Positions 16,363 through 23,952 of a stretch of DNA of 35,499 bases are shown piece by piece; positions within the stretch are counted from its first letter, which is position 1, and the number at the start of each line of letters is the position of its first letter. Position numbers and translations under genes: made by a program. Source of the stretch: JBDHZK01 sp039811865. Its GTDB lineage: Bacteria; Actinomycetota; Actinomycetes; Propionibacteriales; Propionibacteriaceae. Location: NCBI GenBank assembly GCA_039811865.1, contig JBDHZK010000009.1, positions 1-35,499 on the forward strand. Direction: 5' to 3'. The notes under the pieces were generated by a model. It did no database searches and had not been told where the DNA came from. It saw nothing but the letters and a program-made list of their open reading frames with translations.

Positions 16363-17181
16363 TTACCGGCCGCGCTCGACCTGACAGCCCGGACACCAGT
16401 ACAGCGTCCGCCCACCCAGCTCTCTGGAGCGGACGAGCGCTCCGCAGCGCCCGCAGGGCCAGCCCGTCCGCTCGTAGGCCAGGTGCGCGGCCCTGAGTGG
16501 GCCCGGCTCCAGGCCGGCGGCGAGGCGGCGTCGGACCAGCGCCAGATCCTTTGGGGCACTCACGATCTGGTTGGCCGCCACGCCGACGGGCATGATCGCG
16601 ACGAGGTCGTCCCAGAGCCGCCGCAAGTGCCCGGCACCCAAGCCCGACGCGGGCGCGAACGGGTCGATGCCCGCCCGGAACAACACCTCGGCCCGGTAGA
16701 CGTTGCCGACACCGGCGAGCACGGACTGATCCAGCAGGACGACCCCGATGGGTTCGTCCGAACGAAGGGCCGACGCGATGAAGGCGTCGGGGTCGGCGTC
16801 GGCGCGCAGCGGGTCCGGCCCCAGCCGCGCCTTGAGGGCCCGCACCCCTTCGGGACGCAGCACCTGGCATAGTTTCGGGTTCCAGACCCGCGCCCAATGG
16901 GTCGGGTTCACGCACTCCAGTCGGGGACGTCCCCGGCCAAGATCCACCCCAATCGCTCGAACGCGCGCGGAGCCGGAGATGCCCAGATGGACATGCAAAA
17001 CCGGGCCGCCGAAGTCGACGAGCAGGTTCTTGCCGACGGCTTCCACGCCGTCGATCCGGCGGCCGTCCAGGAAGGCGGCCCCCGGCGCGAAGGCCCCCTG
17101 CGGCGATCGGCACGCCACCGGCGTCCCGACGAAGACGCCCAGTCGCTGCGCCAGCGCGTGAATCGTGTGCCCCTCCGGCAT
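16363..17181 (-). CDS. Fpg/Nei family DNA glycosylase
   Basis: 272 residues. The N-terminal MPEGHT provides Pro (the Schiff-base nucleophile after Met removal) and Glu. Lys51 (GKNLLVDF) is in the beta-hairpin. GVGNVYRAEVLFRAGIDPF is the helix-two-turn-helix motif, and the C-terminus has a four-cysteine zinc finger (PCGRCG and CPGC). It removes oxidised bases with AP-lyase activity. The PEGH N-terminus and the GVGN motif place it nearer the endonuclease VIII (Nei2) branch than MutM. The start at 17181 is required, because Pro2 must follow Met. Confidence 0.93.
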   Translation of the reverse strand: MPEGHTIHALAQRLGVFVGTPVACRSPQGAFAPGAAFLDGRRIDGVEAVGKNLLVDFGGPVLHVHLGISGSARVRAIGVDLGRGRPRLECVNPTHWARVWNPKLCQVLRPEGVRALKARLGPDPLRADADPDAFIASALRSDEPIGVVLLDQSVLAGVGNVYRAEVLFRAGIDPFAPASGLGAGHLRRLWDDLVAIMPVGVAANQIVSAPKDLALVRRRLAAGLEPGPLRAAHLAYERTGWPCGRCGALVRSRELGGRTLYWCPGCQVERGR

Positions 17182-17279
17182 GGGGCCCAGCTTGCCGCAT
17201 CCAAACGCGGGACCCAGCAGCGATCTGGGCGGGCGGGGCGTGGGCCCTGCGGCCAATCCCCCGAAGCCTCCGGGATCGG

Positions 17280-18281
17280 CTACTTGTGCCAGGCCGCCAA
17301 CGACGCCAACAGCTTGGCCTGGCTGGCCGCCTCCGCCAAGCCGTTGGCCTGCACGCTGCCGCCGACGTCGTAGGGTCCAGCCACCGGACCGGTGAAGAAC
17401 AGGTGACCCGCGCCCTCGTAGACGACTGCCTCGGTGAGATTCGGCCTGGCCGCAGCGATCTCACGGGCGGCTACCTCGCCGGGCCACATCGCGTCCTCGT
17501 CGCCGGCGAACATCAGCAAGTGCCCCTTGAGCTTGTCCAGTCCGATCTTCGCGGCAGCGGCATTCGGGTCGGCCGCGGTGGCGGTGACGAAGGTGTCCCG
17601 AAGGCGGGCCGGATAGTTGAACGTCAGCGCCGCCATCATCGAGGCCGTGGCGCCGGCTGAGGCGTAGCGGAAGTTCACGTACGGCAACTCCGCGCCCCCA
17701 AACGTCCAAGACGATGCGGCTTGCGCATAGTCAAGCCCTTGATAGACGTACCGCGATGGTGTGTAGAGCACCAGGTTGTCGATGCGCGGGTAGTGGTTGG
17801 CCAGCACCAGCGACAGCTCGGATCCCTTGGAGATGCCGATCACGGTGAGCGGACGCGGCGACTTGGCGTGCGCGTCGAGGTAGTCGATGGCTTCGCCGAA
17901 GAACTCCAGCGGCACGCCGCTCAGCAACCTCTGCTGGTTCGGCATACCGAAGAAGAAGAGCCCGAGGACCTCGTAGCCCTGCTGGGCCAACAGCAGCGCG
18001 CGCTCCCAGCCCGGGCCACCGTCCGAGCCGCCGAACGAGACCACGACCCCCTTGTGTTTGATCTGGTCCGGCACCAGGTGGAAGCCGTTCAGGTATTTGC
18101 CGGTGACGTGTTCGACCTTCATGCCCGGCTGGTCGGTCGGGTAAAGGGCCAAGTTGGTCGGGTCGGCGGCGGGCTTCGTCCCGAAGACGAGTCCGTTGAC
18201 GAAGCGGATTGCGAAGAAGACCAGCACCAGCGCGGCGACGACGGCGACTATGCGCAGCAGGACTCTCAGCAGACGGCGCAT
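17280..18281 (-). CDS. BAAT-type acyl-CoA hydrolase/acyltransferase-like protein
   Basis: 333 residues. An N-terminal membrane helix (about 7-30) anchors an extracytoplasmic alpha/beta hydrolase. The nucleophile elbow is GISKG with Ser151, with a likely acid in FAGDEDAMWP and His in EGAGHLFF. The arrangement is that of the C-terminal domain of bile acid-CoA:amino acid N-acyltransferase/acyl-CoA thioesterase proteins. The N-terminal thioesterase domain of the animal enzyme is missing, as is usual in bacteria. Substrate unknown. GAGGAG precedes the ATG. Confidence 0.82.
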   Translation of the reverse strand: MRRLLRVLLRIVAVVAALVLVFFAIRFVNGLVFGTKPAADPTNLALYPTDQPGMKVEHVTGKYLNGFHLVPDQIKHKGVVVSFGGSDGGPGWERALLLAQQGYEVLGLFFFGMPNQQRLLSGVPLEFFGEAIDYLDAHAKSPRPLTVIGISKGSELSLVLANHYPRIDNLVLYTPSRYVYQGLDYAQAASSWTFGGAELPYVNFRYASAGATASMMAALTFNYPARLRDTFVTATAADPNAAAAKIGLDKLKGHLLMFAGDEDAMWPGEVAAREIAAARPNLTEAVVYEGAGHLFFTGPVAGPYDVGGSVQANGLAEAASQAKLLASLAAWHK

Positions 18282-18366
18282 GGGCGCTCCTCGGGTTGGC
18301 GGCCCCCAGGCTAACCCGGTGCCGCAGTGATTACCCGCGAGTATTGCCGCGTCCGCCAGGAGACGC

Positions 18367-19119
18367 TCAGGCGATCAGGACGCCGATCAGGAACTCGGCG
18401 AGGCGCTGGTTCGGCTCGCCTTCTTGGCCGTGCTCGTTGCGGAAGGCCGCGGTCGCATCCGTGCCGCAGAGGTTGACGATGACCTGCTGGCCACCCGGGT
18501 GTTGAGCGATCCAGGGGGTCAGGTTGTACACCTTCTGATCGACCGCCGCCCAGCAATCGGACTCCCGGTTGTGCTGCCGGACCTGGGCCAGGGTGTAGGC
18601 CGCAGCGGTCGAGCTCGCCGACGGCGAGGACGTCGTGCTGGGCGTCGCGGACGCCGATTCGCTCCCGCTAGGACTGGCTGCCGGGCTGGGGCTCGCCGAA
18701 GCGGCGTTGATCGTGTCCGCCCACACGGCCACCGCGCCGCTATGGCCGACGAGCACCGTCAGCGCGATCGTCGCGAGCGCCGCCAGCGCACTGACTAGAC
18801 CCGAGACGAGCCCAAAGATGGATCGGCGTGGCGGCACCGCCTTGTCGGCGCGCCGTTGGACGAAGTACCAAACGACCGCGACGACGAACAGCCCGACGGC
18901 GACGACGGGGAGGACGTCCCCCCAACGGGCGTGATCCGCCGGCTCGCCGACGCGTTCGGCGAGGGCTTCGCCCGACTCCTTGGCTACGAATGCGGCTCCG
19001 GCACCCACGGCCAGACCAACGAGGACGAGCAGACCGAACCTTTCCCGCCAGCCGCGGACGGCGAGAATCGCCAGGAGGCCCATCGCCGCGAGCGGGAGAA
19101 GCACCACTGCCAGATGCAC
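18367..19119 (-). CDS. DUF2231 membrane protein fused to cytochrome b5 domain
   Basis: Residues from the GTG at 19119 give 250 aa: four hydrophobic segments (DUF2231), a Ser/Pro/Thr/Ala-rich linker (about 140-170), and a cytochrome b5-like heme domain (175-250) with the ligand motif HPGG at 207 and a second His at 230. Upstream the frame stays open and encodes LFDTLAGLPIHPLVVH, the typical DUF2231 start, with no ATG, GTG or TTG. A leaderless ATG at 19187 is in another frame. One more G in the run at 19173-19177 would join the two. The listed start is therefore a fallback. Confidence 0.7.
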   Translation of the reverse strand: MHLAVVLLPLAAMGLLAILAVRGWRERFGLLVLVGLAVGAGAAFVAKESGEALAERVGEPADHARWGDVLPVVAVGLFVVAVVWYFVQRRADKAVPPRRSIFGLVSGLVSALAALATIALTVLVGHSGAVAVWADTINAASASPSPAASPSGSESASATPSTTSSPSASSTAAAYTLAQVRQHNRESDCWAAVDQKVYNLTPWIAQHPGGQQVIVNLCGTDATAAFRNEHGQEGEPNQRLAEFLIGVLIA

Positions 19120-19187
19120 GACGAGGGGGTGGATCGGCAGGCCCGCCAGCGTGTCGAAGAGGCTCGATTCGAGGGGGAGAACGGCAT
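19120..19187 (-). pseudogene. Probable frameshifted 5' end of DUF2231-b5 gene
   Basis: On the minus strand, TACCCT (19199-19194), six bases and ATG (19187) form a standard leaderless start. From that ATG the frame is wrong for the DUF2231 domain. If the C run (G5 at 19173-19177 on the plus strand) had six bases, the protein would begin MPFSPLESSLFDTLAG and continue straight into the known domain. It may be a sequencing slip, a real inactivating deletion, or slippage-controlled expression. Confidence 0.5.
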
Positions 19188-19193
19188 GCGACG

Positions 19194-19199
19194 AGGGTA
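19194..19199 (-). promoter_or_regulatory. -10 element, leaderless DUF2231-b5 gene
   Basis: TACCCT on the minus strand, followed by CGTCGC and ATG at 19187. Confidence 0.45.
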
Positions 19200-19325
19200 G
19201 CCCGCGTCAAGAGGTTCAACAATCAACCAGATGCCGGTTTATCCGAGAGATCGCGCAGACCTGACCTGCCCTTAACGTCCCGGCGGGCCGCTTGCCCCCT
19301 CGCCGAACAACACTCGGCCCGACCT

Positions 19326-19381
19326 GCGAGTTAGGTGTCAATCCGTGACGATTATTCGTCACGGATTGACACCTAACTCGC
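19326..19381. repeat. 46-bp palindromic element, copy 1 (perfect hairpin)
   Basis: The core 46 bp (19331-19376) begin TTAGGTGTCA and end TGACACCTAA. The hairpin has perfect 26-bp arms (19326-19351 and 19356-19381) around a TTAT loop. The stop codon of the AbiEi/DUF559 gene (TAG at 19375-19373) is inside it. It may serve as a terminator-like hairpin, but it has no T-run, and it recurs at 20370-20415 and 35405-35450. Confidence 0.85.
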
Positions 19382-20296
19382 TTTCCCCTTCTGACACCGC
19401 CAACAGCCGTGCCCATCGCCATCAAACCCACGGCTCCGCAACACCGCCGCCACCTGAGCGGCGACTTCGCAGGGCCGCGTGACGACGTCTGACCAGGTGA
19501 ACCTGAGCGTCAGCGCTCCCGCTGCTGCCCTGATGTGATCGAGGTCCCGATCGCGCATGGCCCGGCCGCCCCCATGCCAATGGGAGCCGTCCAGCTCGAT
19601 GACCACCATGAAGTCCGGGTACAGGACGTCCGTGGGAGCCCCGAGCCGGGCCTGACGCACTCCCTGGGGGAGGCCGTGGGCCAATTCCACGTCCCGCAAA
19701 TACCGACGCTCCAATGGGCTCATGACCCCGGCGGCCACGTCGCCGAGCAAGGTGTGCAGGATCCTACGGGCGGGGTGTCGCCCGCGGCCAGCGAGTTCGG
19801 CCCGGACCGCATCAGGGGTGGTGATCCGCTTGAACGCCGCTTCCGCGAGGAGGGTCACGAGTTGATCCTCACCAATCTCGGCGGCGAGGTCGACGATCGT
19901 TGCCGCGGCTACCGTCCGCGGGGGCTGGCCTTCGTGAAGTCGGCGCCCCCGCCTGAAGACCAGGCCGGGCCGGTCTTTCAAGTGCCGCGGGGTCCAGGTC
20001 TCTATTCGCTCGGGCCACTGGCCGGTCAGGCCCTGAAGGTAGGCCGCAGCCCACCCTCCCACGCAAGATTCGTCACCCCCGATCAGCACTCCCGCCCACG
20101 CGATCGCGACGCCGCCGGGCGGCCCGAAGGCAGAGTAGATGCCGGGCTCCACCCGGATCCAGTGCCCGGCGGCGACCAGGCCGTTGATCCGGGCGGTGGT
20201 CAAGCCGACGCCGAGCGCCTGCTCGCGTGAGATCACGCCTGACTGAGCATTCAGCAACCTGACCAGGGCTGAGTTCGCGGAGCGTTGCGATGGCAC
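19373..20296 (-). CDS. AbiEi-type wHTH plus DUF559 (PD-(D/E)XK) nuclease-like protein
   Basis: 307 residues. Residues 13-60 are an AbiEi-like winged helix (LLNAQSGVISREQALGVGLT, then RVEPGIYSAFG). Residues about 190-295 are a Vsr-like DUF559 domain: MSPLERRYL (Glu197), YPDF (Asp228), IELDGSHWH (Glu234, Asp236, His239, His241). Cys298 and Cys301 sit at the end. Annotation pipelines often label this family a type IV antitoxin, but no AbiEii toxin is adjacent. The GTG start at 20296 follows a weak GACCAT-N6 promoter. Palindromic 46-bp repeats flank it, one overlapping the stop codon and one 74 bp upstream. Confidence 0.82.
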   Translation of the reverse strand: MPSQRSANSALVRLLNAQSGVISREQALGVGLTTARINGLVAAGHWIRVEPGIYSAFGPPGGVAIAWAGVLIGGDESCVGGWAAAYLQGLTGQWPERIETWTPRHLKDRPGLVFRRGRRLHEGQPPRTVAAATIVDLAAEIGEDQLVTLLAEAAFKRITTPDAVRAELAGRGRHPARRILHTLLGDVAAGVMSPLERRYLRDVELAHGLPQGVRQARLGAPTDVLYPDFMVVIELDGSHWHGGGRAMRDRDLDHIRAAAGALTLRFTWSDVVTRPCEVAAQVAAVLRSRGFDGDGHGCWRCQKGKAS

Positions 20297-20369
20297 CCAT
20301 GAATGGTCACCGGTTTCCCCGGGCGATCAGCGCCTCAAGGTCAAAGCTGTGGATAACCAGGCCGCTCGG

Positions 20370-20415
20370 TAGCGTGTCATTTCGCGACGAACAATCGTCA
20401 CGGATTGACCTCCAA
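20370..20415. repeat. 46-bp palindromic element, copy 2 (degenerate)
   Basis: Aligns over the full 46 bp without gaps to copy 1. The left arm carries the TCATTTCG variant seen in copy 3 and the right arm the CGGATTGAC variant seen in copy 1, so the arms no longer pair fully. The loop is ACAA (TTGT on the other strand), implying an inverted orientation relative to copy 1. It lies upstream of the AbiEi/DUF559 gene. Confidence 0.7.
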
Positions 20416-20455
20416 CGGCCCTAGCCCCGTCCTCGGCGGCCGCGAGTCTTGCCGC

Positions 20456-21250
20456 TCACCTCGATGACGGCTGGTCGAGCCACTCGATCTCGCTCGAGCC
20501 GACCCCAAGGATCGAGATCGGGGTTAGCTCTTCGGGCGTCGACACTTCGGTGGCTTCGGTGCGCACCGATTGGGCGCTGCGCGAGGCGCGCCAGCCGAAC
20601 CACGCGCCCGCGCCGAGGAGCAGCAACCCCGCAGCGATCCCAGCGGCCAGCCATTCGTACTGCGGCGGGTCAGGATCGGCGCGTCCGATCGCGCTGATCA
20701 ACTGGCCGCCCTCGGTGCGGGCCGTCCAGGTACAGCTGCGGCCGTCGACGCTGCCGCCGACGTGCGAGATCACGCTGCCCGGGAAGGTCACCGTCAGCCG
20801 GTACTCCTCCCCGTTCGCGGGCAGCGCCAAAAGGCCGGGCTTGAAGCCCATCAGGTCGTCCTCGTGAGTGACGGTCCCGGCGAAGTACTCGTCCCCGCGC
20901 AACATCAGCTTGCTGATGATGCACCAGTCGTAGCCGGCGGAACGGGTGATCTGGACGTTGGTGTGTTCGGTCGGCCAGGTCGCGTACTGCAGACATGCCA
21001 GCCGCGTCGGGGGAAGCTCCCGACCCGTCTTCAGCCGCTCGCTGTGCCGGACTTCCAGCCGGACGGTGTCGTCGTTGTAGACGTCCACGTAGATCCACGT
21101 CCGGACGTCGGGCCCGGCTTGGGCCAGCCCCTGCCGGTCGACCCAGATCGCCGCGAGCGCGACCAGCACAAGAACTCCTGCGATCACCCAGCGCACACGA
21201 TTGCCGCGGGGCGGCCGAAGCCGGGGCGGCCGGCCCTGCGCCCCGGACAT
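20456..21250 (-). CDS. LppM-like membrane protein
   Basis: 264 residues. Membrane helix at about 21-38, an extracytoplasmic beta-rich domain (about 45-185) and a second helix near 205-225, with a Ser/Thr-rich cytoplasmic tail. The domain has the LppM pattern: an opening YVDVYNDDTVRLEV, a central LMLRGDEYFAGTV, and the closing FPGSVISHVGGSVDGRSCTW. LppM-type proteins are actinobacterial envelope proteins; in mycobacteria one affects phagosome events. No lipobox is present here. It starts 24 bp after the HerA-like gene, so the two are an operon. Confidence 0.68.
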   Translation of the reverse strand: MSGAQGRPPRLRPPRGNRVRWVIAGVLVLVALAAIWVDRQGLAQAGPDVRTWIYVDVYNDDTVRLEVRHSERLKTGRELPPTRLACLQYATWPTEHTNVQITRSAGYDWCIISKLMLRGDEYFAGTVTHEDDLMGFKPGLLALPANGEEYRLTVTFPGSVISHVGGSVDGRSCTWTARTEGGQLISAIGRADPDPPQYEWLAAGIAAGLLLLGAGAWFGWRASRSAQSVRTEATEVSTPEELTPISILGVGSSEIEWLDQPSSR

Positions 21251-21274
21251 TTCGCTCTCCCGGTCCGATGCCGC

Positions 21275-22933
21275 TCAGCGCCGCCGTCGAGCCGTCCCGA
21301 AGATGCCGCGAAACACCTCGCGCTCGGCCGTCCGGACGATGTCGCGAAACACCGACGACTTGGCAACTTGCTCCACGACGCTGGGCTGCCTGGCCCGGGC
21401 GGCGGCCTGCCGGCGCTCCTCGGCTGCCTGCTCGCGCTCTCGGGCGGCCGCCTGGCGATCGATATCCCGCTGGTAGGCGGCCGCCTCCTTTTCTTGCAGC
21501 TTGGCCTTGGCCGCGTCCGTCTTGGCCTGCTCGGCGGCTTTCGCCTCCTCCTGCGCGGCGGCGGCGCCCGCCTCGAGTTTGCGGGTCAGGATCTCGTGTG
21601 CGGAGTCGCGGTCGATCTCGGCGCCGTACTTGCGCATCATCGCCGACTGCGCCACACCGCCGGCCATCATCTGCGCTTCCATCGGGCCCATCAACGACTC
21701 GGGCGCGCGCATCCGCGTCCAAGCCACCGGGGTGGGCGCGCCGTTGGGGTTGAGGACCGTGACGACGGCCTCACCGATGCCGAGCGTCTGCAGGAGCTGG
21801 CCGAGGTCGTAGCTCGACGTCGGGAACGTCTGGACGGTTTGCTTCAGCGCCTTGGCGTCGTTGGGCGTGTGCGCCCGCAGTTGATGCTGGACGCGGGAGC
21901 CGAGTTGGGCAAGGACGTCCTCCGGGACGTCCTTGGGCGTCTGTGTGACGAAGAAGATGCCCACGCCCTTGGACCGGATCAGCCGCACCGTTTGCGCGAT
22001 CGAACTCAGGAACGCCTTGGACGCATCGGCGAACAGCAGGTGCGCCTCGTCGAAGAAGAAGACCAGCTTGGGCTTGTCCACGTCCCCGACCTCGGGCAGG
22101 TCGTGGAACAGGTCGGCCAGCAGCCACATCAAGAAGGTGGAGAAGATGGCGGGCCGATCTTGCAGGTTCGGCAGTTCCACCAGCGAAATGACCCCCTCGC
22201 CGTTCGGCAGCGTCCGCACCAGATCGGCGGTGTCGAACTCCGGCTCGCCGAAGAACGCTTCGGCGCCCTGGGTCGACAGCGTGATGATGTTGCGCAGGAT
22301 GACGCCGGCGGTCGCAACCGACAGACCCCCGAGATTCTTCAACTCGGGCTTGCCCTCATCCGAGGTCAGGTACTGCAGGACGGCTCGGAGGTCCTCCAGG
22401 TCGAGCAGCGGCAGGCCGTTGACGTCGGCGTAGTGGAAGACCAGCCCCAGCGAGCTCTCCTGCACCTCATTCAGGCCCAGCACCTTCGACAACAGGATCG
22501 GGCCGAACGACGAGACGGTCGCGCGAATCGGGACCCCCGTTCCCTGCCCGCCCAGCGCATAGAACTCGGTGGGACGCCCGCCGGCTTGCCACTGCTGTCC
22601 GATGGCCTGCGTGCGGGCGAGCAGCTTCTCAGAAGGCTGCCCGGGGAGCGCGATGCCGGACAGGTCGCCCTTGATGTCCGCCGCGAACACAGAGACCCCG
22701 GCCTTGGAAATCTGCTCGGCGAGTAGTTGGAGGGTCTTGGTCTTGCCGGTTCCCGTCGCCCCCGAGATCAGCCCGTGGCGGTTCAGCATCGACAAAGAGA
22801 TGTTGATCTTCGCGTCGGGGTGCGGGGTGCCGTCCACCATGAGCACGCCCAACTCGATCGCGGGACCGCTCATCGTGTAACCGTCGATGATCGCCTTTGT
22901 CGAGGCATCCGTGGCCATGGCATCGCTCGTCAT
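21275..22933 (-). CDS. HerA-like P-loop ATPase (DUF853)
   Basis: 552 residues. Walker A GATGTGKT at 58-65, Walker B LVFFFDEAH with Asp295-Glu296, and a downstream VTQTPKDVPEDVLAQLGSRVQH segment typical of the HerA/FtsK motor fold. The region from about 455 to 525 is rich in Ala, Glu, Lys and Arg and predicts a coiled coil. HerA-type ATPases translocate DNA, often with NurA; no NurA gene is next to it. This DUF853 branch is widespread in bacteria and its job is not settled. ATG 22933 or the later ATG 22918 could be the start. Confidence 0.9.
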   Translation of the reverse strand: MTSDAMATDASTKAIIDGYTMSGPAIELGVLMVDGTPHPDAKINISLSMLNRHGLISGATGTGKTKTLQLLAEQISKAGVSVFAADIKGDLSGIALPGQPSEKLLARTQAIGQQWQAGGRPTEFYALGGQGTGVPIRATVSSFGPILLSKVLGLNEVQESSLGLVFHYADVNGLPLLDLEDLRAVLQYLTSDEGKPELKNLGGLSVATAGVILRNIITLSTQGAEAFFGEPEFDTADLVRTLPNGEGVISLVELPNLQDRPAIFSTFLMWLLADLFHDLPEVGDVDKPKLVFFFDEAHLLFADASKAFLSSIAQTVRLIRSKGVGIFFVTQTPKDVPEDVLAQLGSRVQHQLRAHTPNDAKALKQTVQTFPTSSYDLGQLLQTLGIGEAVVTVLNPNGAPTPVAWTRMRAPESLMGPMEAQMMAGGVAQSAMMRKYGAEIDRDSAHEILTRKLEAGAAAAQEEAKAAEQAKTDAAKAKLQEKEAAAYQRDIDRQAAAREREQAAEERRQAAARARQPSVVEQVAKSSVFRDIVRTAEREVFRGIFGTARRRR

Positions 22934-23021
22934 GGCAAAAGATTGGCACAGCGCACCCACGTTTTCGATCGGCGGTGCCAGGCGCCCCGAACGTCGATGT
23001 GTCCATGCGGTGCCGCCGCAA

Positions 23022-23027
23022 TACAAT
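23022..23027 (+). promoter_or_regulatory. -10 element, leaderless VapB-like gene
   Basis: TACAAT, then GCGCGG, then GTG at 23034. This is the best -10 match of the set. Confidence 0.6.
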
Positions 23028-23033
23028 GCGCGG

Positions 23034-23327
23034 GTGATCTTCAAGCGAGTCGGAGACGGGCGTCCCTACCCCGCGCACGGCTACGTGCAGAAGCAGTGGG
23101 CGTCGATCCCGCCGCACCAGGTGCGCCTCGACCAGCTCGTGACCACCAAGCGCACGCTCGACCTGGAGGCCTTGCTCGAAGAGGATTCGACCTTCTACGG
23201 CGACCTTTTCGCCCACGTCGTCGCTTGGGAGGGTGACCTCTACCTTGAGGACGGACTGCATCGAGCTTTGCGCGCCGCGTTGCAGCAACGGCAGACGATG
23301 CACGCTCGGGTATTGGAGTTGAGTTAG
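23034..23327 (+). CDS. Conserved actinobacterial protein (VapB-antitoxin-like family)
   Basis: 97 residues. It carries the near-invariant blocks PPHQVRLDQLVTTKRTLDLE, EEDSTFYGDLFAHVVAW and LYLEDGLHRALRAALQQR of a family that annotation pipelines call a VapB-type antitoxin. I see no toxin gene next to it, so a toxin-antitoxin role is doubtful; strong conservation suggests a housekeeping function. The GTG start is set by a TACAAT -10 element. A LytR_C gene follows 45 bp downstream. Confidence 0.75.
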   Translation: MIFKRVGDGRPYPAHGYVQKQWASIPPHQVRLDQLVTTKRTLDLEALLEEDSTFYGDLFAHVVAWEGDLYLEDGLHRALRAALQQRQTMHARVLELS

Positions 23328-23372
23328 TCTGCGAGTCAAGCCGCGCAGCGGTGTCAACCCCCGAGGAGTGAA

Positions 23373-23948
23373 GTGCGGAAGGTCGTCGACGCGATCAAAA
23401 CGCCGGTGACGCTGGTACTGCTGCTCGCGATCCTGGGCATGGGTGCGTACTGGGGCTGGAACGCGGTCAAGGCCCCGCCGCCCGAGCGGCCCCGCGATCC
23501 GTGCGTGACGCAGTCGGTCCCGGGATTCCTGAGTTCTAAGATGGTGACGGTGCGCGTCTACAACGGCGGCACGGTGTCCGGGTTGGCCGGCAAGACGACC
23601 GCCAATCTACGCAACAAGGGCTTCAAGGCCCTGACTCCGCAGAACTCGAAGGAACGCATCCTCAAGACCGAGATCCGCGGAGCGGACGCGAAGAGCCCAG
23701 AGGTCGTGCTGGTGGCGTCCTTCTTCAAGAACGCGGTGATCAAGGCCGACGGACGTCCCGACCACACCGTCGACGTCTACGTCGGCAACCAGTTCGGCGG
23801 GTTCATCGAAACGGCGAAGACCACCATTCCGGTGGCGAGCGGGCAGGTATGTCTGCCCAGCGAGTCCCCGACCGCCACCCCGACCCCGACCGCAACCCAG
23901 AAACCGGCCACACCGGCCAAGCCTACGGCGAGCAAGACCAACGAGTGA
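23373..23948 (+). CDS. LytR C-terminal domain protein
   Basis: 191 residues. An N-terminal membrane helix (about 12-30), a LytR_C domain (about 55-150; VTVRVYNGGTVSGLAGKTTANLRNKGF) and a low-complexity Thr/Pro/Ala/Lys tail (about 165-191) suited to a cell-wall location. LytR_C domains lie C-terminal to cell-wall ligases in some proteins; here the domain is alone. GAGGAG precedes the GTG. The stop is four bases from the convergent antiporter stop. Confidence 0.85.
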   Translation: MRKVVDAIKTPVTLVLLLAILGMGAYWGWNAVKAPPPERPRDPCVTQSVPGFLSSKMVTVRVYNGGTVSGLAGKTTANLRNKGFKALTPQNSKERILKTEIRGADAKSPEVVLVASFFKNAVIKADGRPDHTVDVYVGNQFGGFIETAKTTIPVASGQVCLPSESPTATPTPTATQKPATPAKPTASKTNE

Positions 23949-23952
23949 GGGC

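Noticed and set aside
19326..19381. Simple intrinsic terminator
   Set aside because: The hairpin is far longer than needed, has no T-run, and its sequence recurs at two other places with arm covariation.
19373..20296. Complete AbiE toxin-antitoxin pair
   Set aside because: Only the AbiEi-like/DUF559 protein is present; no nucleotidyltransferase AbiEii gene is adjacent.
20570..22726. 718-codon plus-strand open frame opposite the LppM-like and HerA-like genes
   Set aside because: Spans two real genes on the other strand and has no recognisable domain.
23034..23327. VapBC toxin-antitoxin locus
   Set aside because: The protein resembles a family labelled VapB, but there is no PIN-domain toxin gene next to it.
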